NCBI RefSeq assembly: GCF_000801105.2 | Contig: NC_079515.1 | Span: 23,149,407 to 23,213,406, forward strand | Reading direction: 5' to 3' | DNA: 64,000 bases | Source of the DNA: Raphanus sativus | Lineage: Eukaryota; Streptophyta; Magnoliopsida; Brassicales; Brassicaceae | In this document: positions 34,796 through 46,592 of the stretch, in pieces | How positions within the stretch are numbered: position 1 is the first letter of the stretch | Layout: every line of letters begins with the position of its first letter | Translations under genes and position numbers: made by a program | Notes under the pieces: model-generated | Told to the model about the DNA's origin: nothing | Seen by the model: the letters and a program-made list of their open reading frames with translations, nothing else | Databases searched by the model: none

Positions 34796-36093
34796 CCTTG
34801 CTCTCTCTCTCGTTCTCCAACGACAACTTCTCTCAACTCGCTCACTTTCTGCTCAAGAGACTCATTCTTCTCATTCACAGCAGCAAGTTCTTCACGAAGT
34901 TCTTCAAGCAGCTCGTTCTGCTTCTGAGCCATATCCTCCAATCTCAAATTCTTATCTTTGACCTTCAACCACTTATTAAGCAGCACGTGATACTCCTCAT
35001 CATCTGTGCTGAGATCTGAACCAGAGGATTCACTAGATCCCTCCTTGCGTGCACCAAATGCAACAAGATTCACCTTTCCATCTTCTTCAGACTCTGAATC
35101 ATCAGACGACTGCAATGGACTACCTTTACCCTTCCTTGAGTTTGGACATTCACGCCGTGTGTGTCCAACACCTCTACACTCAGAGCACTTAAGCTCTCTT
35201 CGTTGTACCAACGGACAGTTAGCCCTTATATGACCAACTCCTTCACACTCGTAGCACTTGAGACCTTCTCTTCTTCTGCTACTGTCACGATCACCTCCCT
35301 GGCGACCAACCTGATTTCTCCCACCTGAGAAATTCATCCTCTTGCCAAAATTCCTAGCCAACATACCCACGGCATCTTCAAGCTCCTGAATTTTCTCTGC
35401 TTCTTTGTCAACTACAAGGGCTATACTCCCTGGCGTACCTCCTGATGTAGACACCGAGCCACTGCCTGTCTCCATCTCTTCCGCCTTCAGCATACCCACA
35501 ACCTTGTCAAACTTGAACTCATCCGTGTTTGCAGTCATATTTAGGACCGCCTTCTGAGTTTCAAACCTGGCTGGAAGACAGCGTAGCAACTTCTTCACCA
35601 GCTTCTTCTCCTTGTACTTCTTTCCAAGTACACATGCTTCATGCGCCATAGCACTGAGTTTGACACTGAAGCTCGCCACCGTATCCGCATCTGACCACTT
35701 CAGATTTTCAAACTGAGACCCAAGATGATCCAGACGTGTCCTCTTGACACTATCATCTCCTTCAAACGAATTCAGCAGGATCTCCCACGCCTCTTTAGCT
35801 GAAGTACTTCCCTGAATCAACTGGAACTGCTCTACTTCAACAGCTCCGAAAATCGTCGAAAGCGCCTTTGCATTAAACTTTGATGCATTGCGCTCTGCCT
35901 CTGACCAATCCTCTTTTGGCTTAGGCTTCTTCCCATCTGCTGTGACTATGGTAGGCTCCTCCCAACCAGTCTCCACAGCTGTCCACGCATCTTCATTGAT
36001 TCCTCGAATCAACTGCTTCATGCGAGCCTTCCAATGACCATACTGGTCCGCTTTCAACACGATTGCCTTCTGCACAGAAATAACCGTGTCCAT
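34690..36093 (-). CDS. Gag of a Sirevirus-like element, main part
   Basis: The start is taken at MDTVISVQKAIVLKADQYG (36093). The DUF4219/UBN2-type gag reads YGHWKARMKQLIRGINEDAW, then ILLNSFEGDDSVKRTRLDHL and LVKKLLRCLPARFETQ. Two CCHC knuckles follow: CYECEGVGHIRANC and CSECRGVGHTRREC. An acidic/Ser-rich segment (SSDDSESEEDGK) and a coiled coil (about residues 385-455: NELLEELREELAAVNEKNES) complete it. The last about 18 codons after GERERE are out of the original frame, so the true gag continues in the frame ending at 34199. Confidence 0.8.
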   Translation of the reverse strand: MDTVISVQKAIVLKADQYGHWKARMKQLIRGINEDAWTAVETGWEEPTIVTADGKKPKPKEDWSEAERNASKFNAKALSTIFGAVEVEQFQLIQGSTSAKEAWEILLNSFEGDDSVKRTRLDHLGSQFENLKWSDADTVASFSVKLSAMAHEACVLGKKYKEKKLVKKLLRCLPARFETQKAVLNMTANTDEFKFDKVVGMLKAEEMETGSGSVSTSGGTPGSIALVVDKEAEKIQELEDAVGMLARNFGKRMNFSGGRNQVGRQGGDRDSSRRREGLKCYECEGVGHIRANCPLVQRRELKCSECRGVGHTRRECPNSRKGKGSPLQSSDDSESEEDGKVNLVAFGARKEGSSESSGSDLSTDDEEYHVLLNKWLKVKDKNLRLEDMAQKQNELLEELREELAAVNEKNESLEQKVSELREVVVGEREREQGCWNVIWLRITNRSGCSTVDPRSWIRYSRWDNQPR

Positions 36094-36145
36094 CTTCACC
36101 TCTAGGATCACACCAGTAACTTAGGTGACCCGCTCTGATACCACT

Positions 36146-36763
36146 TGTTAGTGCAAAGATGACACCACAATAAGTAATGCAGAAGGTAAACCAAGAGAAA
36201 CAATTACACAAGCACACCCAATAGCTTTATTAGAAATCGCCTTGTACAACTCAATTACAAGTTCTGCTTAATCAGCTTCGCTAGCCTGTTAACACCCTAA
36301 CAGCTGCTACTGAACAATTCCTAAGCTACCCGCTTATGTCTCTCCACCGTCAAGTACTTCAGCCCCTGCTTCAGCACGACCCAGAACACCTCCAAGCGCT
36401 TCTCTCTCTCTATAAGATCAGCTTCTGTGTCTCTGTCTCTCTACAGACGACCACATAGATATCTTATATAGTCTCCACGTTCCCGAAACCCTAGTCTCTA
36501 AGGAACCACAATATGGACATCTTCCATATCAATAAGTGCAACTTTCCTTTTCTTGGAAGCACTTATTCCTCTTCTTGTAAGTCATAAACTTGCTCCCCAA
36601 GTTTATTCTTCTTTGCTTTTTCTTTAAGATACTCTGTTGCTCTCCAAGTCTACACTACTCCAGCTCAGCATCTCGACTCCACATGATCTTCACCACTCAC
36701 TTCGACGTCTGCTTCAGCAACTACGTCATCGGCTACTTCAGGACGGACATCTTTACATCAACA
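36146..36763 (-). repeat. 5' LTR of the gag-only element
   Basis: 618 bp, matching 32921-33539 with scattered substitutions and one or two small indels. The second target duplication copy ACTCA follows at 36764-36768. Confidence 0.9.
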
Positions 36764-36768
36764 ACTCA

Positions 36769-39469
36769 TGCATCGAGTAAGCCAAAAATCGATGCGCTAT
36801 TATCTATTAGATCTAGATAATAATATGGACAAATCTGTAAGATGCACGGGAGTTTTGTAATTATTGGATATGTAATAATAACAAAATGTATGCCCTTTGA
36901 CTTCACAGCTAGACTCTTCAAGATCTCGTGCCAGTTTCTCTTTTTCTTTCTGTTGTTGATAAAGCGAACTATATTTTGTGGACCGTACCGTTTCTCTGAG
37001 ACATACGGCATCAAATATTTATCATAAGTTATATGTCTTCTATGTTTGTTAAATAAATCCACTCTACAGAAATTTACAATCTTTTCTTTGACTATATCAG
37101 ATATAACCATATCTAAATAAAAAAAAATCTTAATCATCGTCTTTGACTCGGCCGTATTATAACTTTGACCCTTGAACCTAAGCTAAATTTTCCAGTGTTA
37201 ATCACGACTTGATACGATTCGATATTCATCATCATTATAACTAATCTACTTTACTGGAGAGAGTCCCATTCAACAAGAATAACCTTTAATAATCTGTTTA
37301 AACCGAAATTATATATATGTGGATCACATTATTTACATCACGTGGATATTGTTTCTTTGATTTGGGATTAATTAGTCTTTGTTTTATCTTTTGGCTTTGC
37401 GAGTCTGAAAGGTTATCAGTTATATATGCTGTCTTCAAGCGCAGATCCGCTCGTGAACCTTTTTCTTTTGTTGTGTGTTTTTTTTCTTGTATTAGCTTCC
37501 CCGTGAACTCCATGCAACGTCTTAGAATTTACCCCAGTGTCCTTCCATATGTTTAATTTCTTCTAATATATTATAGTTCAGTCACATGTATAGATTTATA
37601 AATTTCACAAAATTATATAATTTTATGTACTGTTATAAAATTCGGTTGTCTGATACAGATGAAATCTGAAGGGGTAAATGTTGGAATATTTATTTGTTGT
37701 TGGTAGCATAACCTTTTTTTTTTGATAAAGAAGTGTTGCTGTGATTGTTTTTATTGTGTTCACCAAAGGATCTGTGCTGTTGTCCCTATAAAACATCCAT
37801 TTCGAATAATTCGAGTTATGGACTGTGTTAGAGTATACATACATGACATGCGAGTTATAAAAACTATATGTTTTCATATGATGTATTTGAATATGTGTAT
37901 CAGTGTGCGTGAAATGAGAGAGATCATGGGTATTTACTGTTATGTTTCTTCATAAATTCACAGAGACAAATTTTGTCTCTTCTCGTGTCCAAACCATTTT
38001 GTTCTCACTATACATAGCCTATCATCCAATCACCGTTCAACATTTGGATATCGTAGATGCATATATCTATACGTAATACGGTATGTCAAATTAAATACAA
38101 ATGTCAGTGATGATCACATGTATATCATTTATGTTGAGTCATACATACATTAACAGTTTGTACCAAACCTCTTGCCAGTGGTCTAGAAAATTTTGCTGTT
38201 CTAAGCAAAATAATTATTTCCTTAAAATTCATTAATTTCATTGAGTTAATTAAACTTTACTTGTAGATTATTTAGTTTGTATTTTTATTAGAACATAACT
38301 TTTTATTTAGAAAAAATTATTTTTTCGCCATCCATTTAGAATAAAATGTTTGAATTCTTCTTCAGTATATGGTTATATTTATTTATAATAATATGATTTT
38401 ATAGTCAGTTTTGACTTTTGATTGATTATAAAGATTATATGAAAATACAATTTTTAATAGAGTGAATTAGGCCAAAAACCTAAAATAATATGGAAATTGG
38501 AAAAATACTCAAATGATACAAATATAAGAATTCAAATACTCAAATATCTAAAAGTAATGTGTATATTGATAATTATGGAATATTGTTTGGGTAGGAAGTG
38601 AAAATTCTCTTTTTAATATTGGATTTATTATTGAAGAGAGTGTTAAAACGAGAACCCCCTTTTCAGGAAGAAGAGTTCAAAGTCGTTAAGTGAAGTGCAA
38701 ACAATGTTATAATGACAATCCAACATTGCTGGAGATTGGGTTATCGTATAGGATTATTCTGGAAGGAGATAGCAAGAAAGCAACTGAAATATTAAATGGC
38801 AAGAAACTTCATCTTGGATCGATCACACAATTGGAAGAGGGAGATTAAATAGTGGTGTCACAAGTTTGAAGATGTTATTTTAGATTTCACTGGGGGGGGG
38901 GACAAACAAAGTATAGCAGATAAACTCACAACATTTCACAACATTAAGATGACAATTAGATTCTTTGTGTTTCTTTCCATTACTTTGTACCAAACGGCAT
39001 CTATAAGGGCATCCGCATCCATAAATCCTATGGGGTTCACAACTTTATTTTTTTTTAATTTTCTTTTTATTTTTTTGTTTGATTAAAAAAAGAATTAACC
39101 GACAAATAGAGGGCCGCCACGTGGCAAATCCATGGCGAACCGAATTCATCCGGACGAACCCCAACAAAACGAGTTCGTCACGGTTCATTATTATTTTTAT
39201 TTTTTTGGAAAGTGTGAGAACTTCTCCATACAGATGATCTAATCTTCTTTATTCGTGAAGATCATGTATAAAAAAGAACCACTTTCAGTTGGGCTTAGAC
39301 ACAACAGGCCCAGTTTCATGTGGATTTGGGCCAGTCTCCACTTTGGGAAACCAATACGGTTCTTCAGCTAACCGGAATCAAATCAAATATCCAAGTTCCG
39401 GTTTGGAAAATTGAGCAAACCAAACCCTATATATATAAAGGGTTTTGAACTCACTAACCAATTTGTCGT
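36769..39469. other. Intergenic region with a possible RNase H scrap
   Basis: Mostly AT-rich. Around 38730-38880 the plus strand reads RIILEGDSKKATEILNGKK, which resembles the RNase H (RVT_3) domain of plant LINEs but ends quickly. A 60-bp segment at 37171-37232 recurs at 43409-43468. No intact gene. Confidence 0.35.
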
Positions 39470-41475
39470 ATGAGACAGACAGAGGCCATGACTGGTCCGG
39501 TGAAGCTGAGAGAAAGAGTCAATCTAACCGACAATGAAAGGCAAATCTTCGACCTTCTTATAGGTGCTCCCAAGGAATCTAACCCCAAAACGCAGCTTCG
39601 CGTCGCCGGTGGTTGGGTGCGCGACAAGGTACTTACTTACTTACTACTACTCTTCCTCTAAAGTTTTTATCCTTTTTTCTTTCTAAATTGCGTGAAAATT
39701 ATTAATTCATTCGCCATTGGTCGTTTCTGTCAAAATTCGAAAGTTTTTCTGATATTTTTGTGTGTGTTTGGTTGAAAGCTTCTGGGGAGAGATTCTGAGG
39801 ATATTGACATAAGCCCTGTTCGTTTCGTCATCGCTGAAAACAGCGGCAGCGTTCAAAAAAGTAGGGCAACGGAGACAAAAAAAAATTAACAGAATCAAAA
39901 GTTAATTGCCGCAGATTGATTGCTGGAGACATAAAAAAGGAGACGCCAGTGCCGCTGAAATTTTGCTGTCACATGTATTGCTTCTTTAGTCTCTGCCGGG
40001 CCTACATGGAAGCTATGTGGAACCTAATTCAGACACCTGGGCTCGTTAGCTTCAGTGTAAGTTAAATTAGCCTGTCACCATCGGTTCTTGTTTTGTTTAT
40101 TTCAGTTAGATCTTTACTGGTGGTCAATTTTTTTTTGTAGGGTGAAGAAAGAAGGCTTGCTCTTTACGCAGCTCTGTTTCTGCCGTTTAGAAAAACTATC
40201 TACAAGGATAACGAAGGGAAACTGGTACTGATACTTCACTAAGCATTTTATGCTCTTAGCTTAAATCTTGACTTCTTGATTCTCTAAGCAAACGTAACAT
40301 GAACCTTTTCCAGGTTTCCGTTGTCAACTACATCTTTAAGAAGTCTATGAAGCGGAAGTTTAAGGACGCTGAAACAGTGAGCCTTGTTTATTAATGTTCA
40401 GTGTCTTAATCCCCCATGGTAACATAATCCATCTGCTTCCTTCAGGTTATCAGTATACACCGTGCCGCGGAGAAGTTCATGTCGTTGATAATTCCTCTTC
40501 AGTTTAAGAATCCATTACAACTGGAGAGACTTGATTGGGCTAGTGAGATTCTTGAGATCTGTGAATCCATCTCCCTATATGATCCACAGGTCCCTGCAAC
40601 TTCGAAATTAAGAGTACTCACTGGTAATCTCCACTAGCGCATCTATACTAGTGTCCTACGACCACCACCTTAAATGCGCAACTCTATAATGGGTTGTCTC
40701 TGGTCATACTCTCCAGGGTTTCTTCTTAGAGATATCAAAGGTTTCTGGCGCGTTGCCTTGTTAATATCATTTCTGCTGTATAAGGATGATGATGGCATGA
40801 GTCTTGATCTTGACAAGAGACGAGAATTTTATCTAACGATTCAGGAAACCATCCGTGAACTGAGTAAGTGTATTTTTGATAAGTGATAGCACTGAAGATG
40901 GAAAATTGTGAGAGAGTTATAGAATGTGTTGGTAGAATAAATGTGTTTCTTGCTTTAACATCACAGGTCTTGATAACATTTGGGATACAAAGCCTCTGAT
41001 GGATGGAAAAGCGATCATTAAAGAAGTACAAAAGGGAAGACCGGTTACCGCAGAACAAGACAGAGGACCCATTATCCGTGAATGGGTAAGTCTTCATCTG
41101 CATATTAATTAGAAAACATTCATGTAGGGTTTGATTGTTAACATGCGATTCTGCAGTGTTATACTATTAATCACATCTGGCTACGCTCTGTTTTGCAGCA
41201 AAAGAAATTGCTAACATGGCAGCTAAGTTATGACAAAGCCTCCGCAGCGGAATGCATCAATTGGATGAGACCAAAACGAACAAGGACTTGTGTGACTTCT
41301 ATACTATTAATCACATCTTGCTTCTCTCTGTTCTTGTTGCTCTGTTTTGCAGGAAAAGAAATTGTTAACATGGCAGCTATCTTATGACAAATCCTCCGCA
41401 GAGGCATGCATCAATTGGATGAGACAAAAACAAGCAAGGACTTGTGTGACTTCTGAACGTGGGGAAAGTTCGTGA
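39470..41475 (+). pseudogene. tRNA nucleotidyltransferase (CCA-adding) copy without its catalytic middle
   Basis: CCA-adding enzymes complete tRNA 3' ends. Exon 1 (39470-39628) gives VNLTDNERQIFDLL and RVAGGWVRDK; the next exon (from 39779) gives LLGRDSEDIDI, with the metal-binding DxD motif. The rest of the head domain, including the RRDxTIN motif and the LDDPLRVLRAVRF segment, is absent, replaced by about 160 bp with a stop near 39888. The C-terminal body then resumes: 39985-40060 (YMEAMWNLIQTPG), 40141-40224, 40314-40376, 40446-40623, 40717-40863, 40967-41085, 41199 on, all with good splice sites. The body exons are open and conserved, so decay is localised. The last exon is duplicated in tandem. 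It is likely non-functional as an enzyme; a body-only protein cannot be ruled out. Confidence 0.78.
41161..41452 (+). repeat. Tandem duplication of the terminal exon
   Basis: 41161-41300 and 41301-41452 are similar: both start ATACTATTAATCACATCT, contain a TTTTGCAG acceptor, AAGAAATTG, ACATGGCAGCTA and ATGCATCAATTGGATGAGA, and end GGACTTGTGTGACTTCT. The second has about 12 extra bases in its intron part. This gives two alternative 3' exons. Confidence 0.85.
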
Positions 41476-42183
41476 CATTGCTGTTTAAGGCTAGATGATT
41501 AGTTGGTTTCCCTTACTATAGGAAAAGATAAATCTTTCTTTTGTTCCATTTTTTACGAGAAAACAGTCAAAACATATGAAGTTGTGTTGACCAAGCTAAA
41601 TTAGGTATAAATTAAGTTGGTAAAAATCATGAACTTTAGATATCATATCAAATTTCTTTTTATATTTGAAATAATTATTTTGAATACCTATTCAGATTTG
41701 TGTTAAAAAAAAAGAATACCAATTCAGATTCTGGTAATATTTTTAAAATTTGTTGGGTACTCTTGGTTCTTAGGTTTTTTGATTACCCATGTGGATTCAA
41801 TTAATAATATTTCGGTTTCGGTTATGTATTATACCATTTTACAATATTTATTCATGTTCTTCTCCGATCCGATACTGATTCATTTTTGGTCGGTTTAAAT
41901 CTTAAAATTTTGGTTTATATCTAATTTGTCTTAACCAAAACAAGATTATATTTTTGGATCATTGAAGTGTTCATGCTTTTTAGCAAAACTGTAAGTTAGA
42001 TATTTTGTGGTCAATTTTGTTATTTTTATTTTAGTAAAACGATATTGTTTCCATTTTCGTTAAAAATAACCGTTGGTTAAGTGAAAATTAAAATTGACTA
42101 AATTTATATCTAATTTGTCTTGATCAAGAAAAATTCATGTGTTTTTGGATTAATGAAGAATTCATGTTTTTATGTATGTGATC

Positions 42184-42960
42184 AAGCAACAAGAAGAATA
42201 CTAGCTAAACCTCTCATTGTTTGTCCTAATAGCTTAATGAGACAGTGGGCTGATGAACTACTTAAATGGTATCTCTAGTTGCAAAACTCTCTGTTTTGAT
42301 ATTCCATGGCTTCAGTAGAAGTGATATATGCAGTAGATAGCAAAATATGGTATTGGTATTACCTCTCAAAGTATGATATTGGTCTTTTACTACGATTGCA
42401 CAGTTTAGAATGGTGCTAGATGAAGAACAGGCCATCAAGAATCATGACAGCCAAAATTGAAAACAAGAAGAACTACAAGTCAGTCTTCTTTTTATGAAAC
42501 AAAATTTGTGCTGACGTTTATCAAGGTTTTGGCCAAGTTGTTGTAATGATAATTTCTTTATAGGCTGCTAGCATTGGACCAAATCCTGTTGCATCTTCTT
42601 TGGTTCTCATCATGGAAACATGGTGTAACTGCACTACTGAAGTTCAAGCCGTTTGAGCTCACCGCATTGGTCAGACAAGACCTGTAAGAGTGGTGCGTCT
42701 CTTGGTAAAAGATTTGGTTAACAATAGTATGATATCCCTTCAGGTAAATAATCTCATTTCTACAAATGCTTTTTGGTTTACTATTGAGATTTATTATAAC
42801 TGATTTTACTCACAGAACTGTTGACAGGAAAAGAAGAAGACACCTATATGCATAAACTCTGTTGATGCTTTGAAGGTTCTTGAAGACAAGGTTATTGCTC
42901 GGTTCTTCAGCAACAAGTCCCCTTCTATCCGATCCAGATATGATCTATTTTGGATATGAT
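42184..42960 (+). pseudogene. SNF2-family helicase remnant
   Basis: Scattered pieces on plus: PLIVCPNSLMRQWADELLKW (42210-42270; SNF2 motif), MVLDEEQAIKN (about 42415; a decayed DEAQ box), and 42564-42745 with LVLIMETWCNCTTEVQAV, then a TGA, then AHRIGQTRPVRVVRLLVKD (motif VI). A final piece (42833-42960) reads SVDALKVLEDKVIARFF. Large parts between them are gone and the stop is in a core motif. It resembles the Arabidopsis CHR/FRG-like helicases (remembered). Confidence 0.75.
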
Positions 42961-43527
42961 GATGACAACCACCGAAAACAATTTAATCAACTAGTTGAAG
43001 AACAATAAAGCAATGTAGTTATTTAGTGAGTGTTGTTTTGTGGAGAAAATTGTGGTTTTATGTGTTGTGTGTTTTGTGTCTGTTGATGTTTGATGTAGTG
43101 GGTTTTTTATTTTTTATTTTTTTAAAATTGGTTAAATCATCAATTACATCATCATATAAGCTATGGTATATTTTTTGTTACATATAAATTTTGTTATCAT
43201 TTTCAAAACTCATTTATTTGCTTTCTGTAATTTGCTTTAGCTAGTATCTTTCTCAATGCATCCTCTTGCATATACTTCACATTTGAAACACTAGTTTTGT
43301 TTCTTTCTTTGGAAGCCTTTGGATAAAAAAACTACTTAAGACGATGATATGTGAAGAAAGCCCTAACTAGAGAACTGATCAATTAATATCTTTGCCATAA
43401 ATCAGGCCCTTGAACCTAAGCTACATTTTCCAGTGTTAATCATGACTTGATATGATTCTATATTCATCTAACTATTTCATCAAAAATGGTTAATTTATAA
43501 GAAATTGATATATGAAAAGCTGCTTAC

Positions 43528-43898
43528 CTCGTATAAAGTCGAAGTGGGGTCTATCCTTTTCGTTGCATACGGAGATTTTAACTCTTGTAAGTTCCATCAC
43601 TTTGGAATTTTCCACAAGTTGAAATGTATCCTGCAAACCAAGGTATACAAGTTATGAAATGACGCGAAAGACATTGCCAAACACACAACAGTGACAAAGA
43701 ACGACATTAAGAAACACACACCAGAAAACAACCTTCTATGACACATCGCTTTATACATTGGACATCATCTTGTTTTGAGGTCAGTTTTACCTGAAGACTC
43801 TCCAAAGTCTTCTCCCATTTCTGGATAAGAAGTTTTGTATGCTCCATTTTCGCAAACTACAAATTAACAAACTAGATACCTTAACACCAAAACGAGAA

Positions 43899-43929
<31 letters not shown>

Positions 43930-44080
43930 ACATAATGAAAAATACCTGAACATCATTGTCTAGGCACCACTTTTTAGAGAAATTGGAAGACTCCATTGAT
44001 TCGTAGGATAAAAACATGGCCATATGGTCAGAGTGATATGCTTCTGTTCGGTGTGCTTTTGCTTTCGAATACAAGATTTG
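43528..44080 (-). pseudogene. Unidentified three-exon gene fragment
   Basis: Three frames with proper junctions: the first ends at 43946 (KAKAHRTEAYHSDHMAMFLS, then SKKWCLDNDVQ), the second is 43856-43791 (FAKMEHTKLLIQKWEKTLES), the third is 43630-43528 (DTFQLVENSKVMELTRVKIS) with donor GTAAGC. Phases fit, so this was coding sequence. I do not recognise the family. The DHxAxxxxYE-WC pattern is faintly like the C-terminal region of DEAH helicases. Neither a start nor an end is visible. An (AT)n tract (43901-43928) lies in the first intron. Confidence 0.45.
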
Positions 44081-45445
44081 TGCATATGTTTATCAAGGTT
44101 TTTATGTGTTCTAACTAGTAATAATGATTAGATGCAATACTTGATGGAGAACCAATTTTCTTTTTACCTCCAAAGTTCATTTGATTTGAGGAAAGTGGAC
44201 TTAAGCAAAGAATAAGTTGATCTCTACAAGGTGTTATAGAAAAAGACAAGTGGACACTATAAAATTTGACATGTGTATTCTTTTCTTCTTGATATTGAAA
44301 GCATGTATTTTTTTGATATAAATATACATATAACGTGCTATCTAAGAAGCTGAAGGCCGATACGATTCGAGGTATTTGGCTTTATATTCCAAATAACTGA
44401 TCGATACTTTCAGCTAAATAATATATGGGAAAATGTTGTTAGATATATAATAATGTCAATATGTTTGAAAAATGTATACAGTAATGTCAATATAAATCAT
44501 ATTTTAGCAATTAAAAAATTTGACAAATAATAATTCTAATAGCTTATAAGGAACAATAAGACAATGAAATTAAATCCACTAAGTTAAAAACACATAACCA
44601 TGTTATATTCAAAATTCACATAATAATATTGTTGTTTTTCTTGGGACCATCCTCTGATCTTGTAGTCGATTGATCATCATTTGATGAAGGGGAATTCATT
44701 TTAAATTTCGTATCAATTTTATTTGTGAAAGGTTAACCATATATGATAATATGTCGGGTTGGTTTATAATAATTTCATTGAACCGAAATAAAGCTGCCAA
44801 AAGTTTTTCGTCCGGTGATTAGTCCTTGAAATCCGCTTTTACTCATTAAGTAAACTGACAAAAACCTTAATTGAAGTTAGTAGATAACATATTCTAGAGA
44901 GTATAAGAAAAAAAGAGTTATCTCTGAAGTCATAGTCAGACAAGTTAGTTTCAACTAAAAGAAATTGTGATCAATTAGAAAAAGTGGCAGATACAAAATC
45001 TTTCCTTTGGATGTGTTTCAAAAGAAAAAAAAAAGAGAATCTATCTATTTCTAGTCCTTCACTTGGATCTCTCTTGGATAACTCATTAAATGACACTATC
45101 CAATTATACCCACATGTATATCAACGCATGTATATGCATGTGTATTTACATTTTGAAGCTTCCTTATTGCGACAAAATATCTTCATGTTTTGTTTTTCTT
45201 AACATCTTCATGTTTTGTTCTTTTCCTTTATAGCTCATCATAATTAATTCTCTTCCAAAGTTCTTGGATTTGTCCCCAAATTACTAGGAGATCTAAGAGG
45301 AAGGAGAAGAAGAAGAAGAATCTTTAAAACAGAAGAAAATGTGTACTCTCCAAGTCTCCATTGCCACCCACATACATACATTTGCGTGGTACACACACAC
45401 ACATATATATAGAGTTTTGAGTCTCTTGTTTGGTGTAATAATCCT
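44081..45445. other. AT-rich intergenic region
   Basis: No gene or clear element seen. Small frames without motifs. A GA-rich stretch lies at 45298-45322. Confidence 0.4.
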
Positions 45446-46592
45446 CACAACTGGACAGGCTTGGGTCCGCTGCTTGAGATTACAGACGCCAATGGTCCCA
45501 GAGTTTCAGGTATTCCCGCTCTCAGTTTAGTCTCTCAATCTATCTCCGACGGGGAATGGACTCTCTCGAGAGGACGTCATAGGATCATTCAGCTGCTGAG
45601 GGCATGCTTGTCTCCCCAGCCACCGGTGCTGCTCCAAGAGATTGATGATTTTTATTTATGGAGTGTAAGTCCAAGAATCACGTTTTAATTATTGGACGGT
45701 AAAAGAAGTTGGTTAAATGGAGACATGGTGAAAACAAAGTCAAAAAGAAAAGCTTGGTAATTTTGTCAACAACTACTTCTCACCAACCTCTCAAGCTCTT
45801 CCTATAAATATGTGATGCTTTTGTTGTTGCTCTTCATCCCAAAACAAAAACAAAACACAGAGAGAACAAGAAGAAGAAGAAAGAGTTCGTGGAGAAGAAA
45901 ATAATTTTTTTTTCTCACGAAAATCTTCTTTAAGAAATTAAGAGTAATTTCTTGAATGTATTTGGGATCGGGTGTGAGTTGAGAGCTTGTAAAAATTTCC
46001 CGAGTTGATAATAAAAGATCTGTAGCAGGTCCGGAGACGTAGGCAAAAGTTGGCCGAACTCCATTAACAAATTGTGTGTGTGTTTTTTCGTTCCCATAAA
46101 TTTTGGTTTCCCGCAAAATGTGATCGTATATTTCCTAACATGGAGAACCTCTATTAATACTGCTCCTGGTCAGTTCTCAGCTTCAAGAACTTGGGAAGCT
46201 CTTCATCCTTCTCCTCTAGCAGTTCCTTGGTATAACTCTATTTGGTTCAAGTTTGGAATTCCAAAACATGCCTTTCACGCTTGGGTCTCTGTTCGGGATA
46301 GGCTTCCTACTAGACACAGGCTTCTTAACTGGGGAATGAGTGTCCCCTCAGCTTGCTTGCTCTCTGGTGCCGCAAATGAATCTAGAGATCATGTTTACCT
46401 TTCCTGTTCGTTCTCTAAGTCTGTTTGGGATTCCTTTTTTCATCATGGGAACTTTAACCCTCCTTACAGTTTCGATGCGATCATCAGGTGGGTTCATCAT
46501 TCTACTCTGCCTGGCAAGTTAAGAATGATTTGCAAGTTACTTGCCCAAGCGGTCTTTTATGCTATATGGAACGAGAGAAACAAAAGGTTGTA
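45446..46592 (+). mobile_element. LINE remnant, 3' part of ORF2, split by a solo LTR
   Basis: The first part (to 45663) reads NWTGLGPLLEITDANGPRVS, typical of the segment after RT in plant LINEs. The second part (from 46141) contains the zinc-finger-in-RT domain: WFKFGIPKHAFHAWVSVRDR, LPTRHRLLNWG, DHVYLSCSFSKSVWD and a final AIWNERNKRLY. The two parts join in frame when the LTR and one target duplication are ignored. The upstream endonuclease and RT are missing. Confidence 0.8.
45664..46140 (+). mobile_element. Solo LTR inside the LINE remnant
   Basis: 477 bp starting TGTAAGTCC and ending TTCCTAACA, with target duplication TGGAG at 45659-45663 and 46141-46145. A TATA box (45803-45810) and downstream leader-like sequence fit an LTR promoter. 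There is no internal region, so it arose by recombination between LTRs. Confidence 0.85.

Larger units (their letters stand above)
32921..36763 (-). mobile_element. Gag-only Sirevirus-like Copia derivative
   Basis: Paired LTRs 32921-33539 and 36146-36763 are flanked by the target duplication ACTCA (32916-32920 and 36764-36768). Just inside the 5' LTR lies the tRNA-Met primer site (36144-36132, TGGTATCAGAG). The internal 2.6 kb encodes only gag. No protease, integrase, RT or RNase H motif is present in any frame. The LTRs differ at a few per cent, so it is older than the two young Copias. The array of polypurine motifs before the 3' LTR and the long coiled-coil gag point to Sirevirus ancestry. 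Confidence 0.85.

Noticed and set aside
39001..39240. A MITE starting GGGCATCCGCATCC
   Set aside because: The start resembles terminal sequence seen in plant repeats, but I found no matching inverted end or target duplication.
42401..42745. A functional SNF2 helicase
   Set aside because: A TGA interrupts motif VI and most of the ATPase core is missing.
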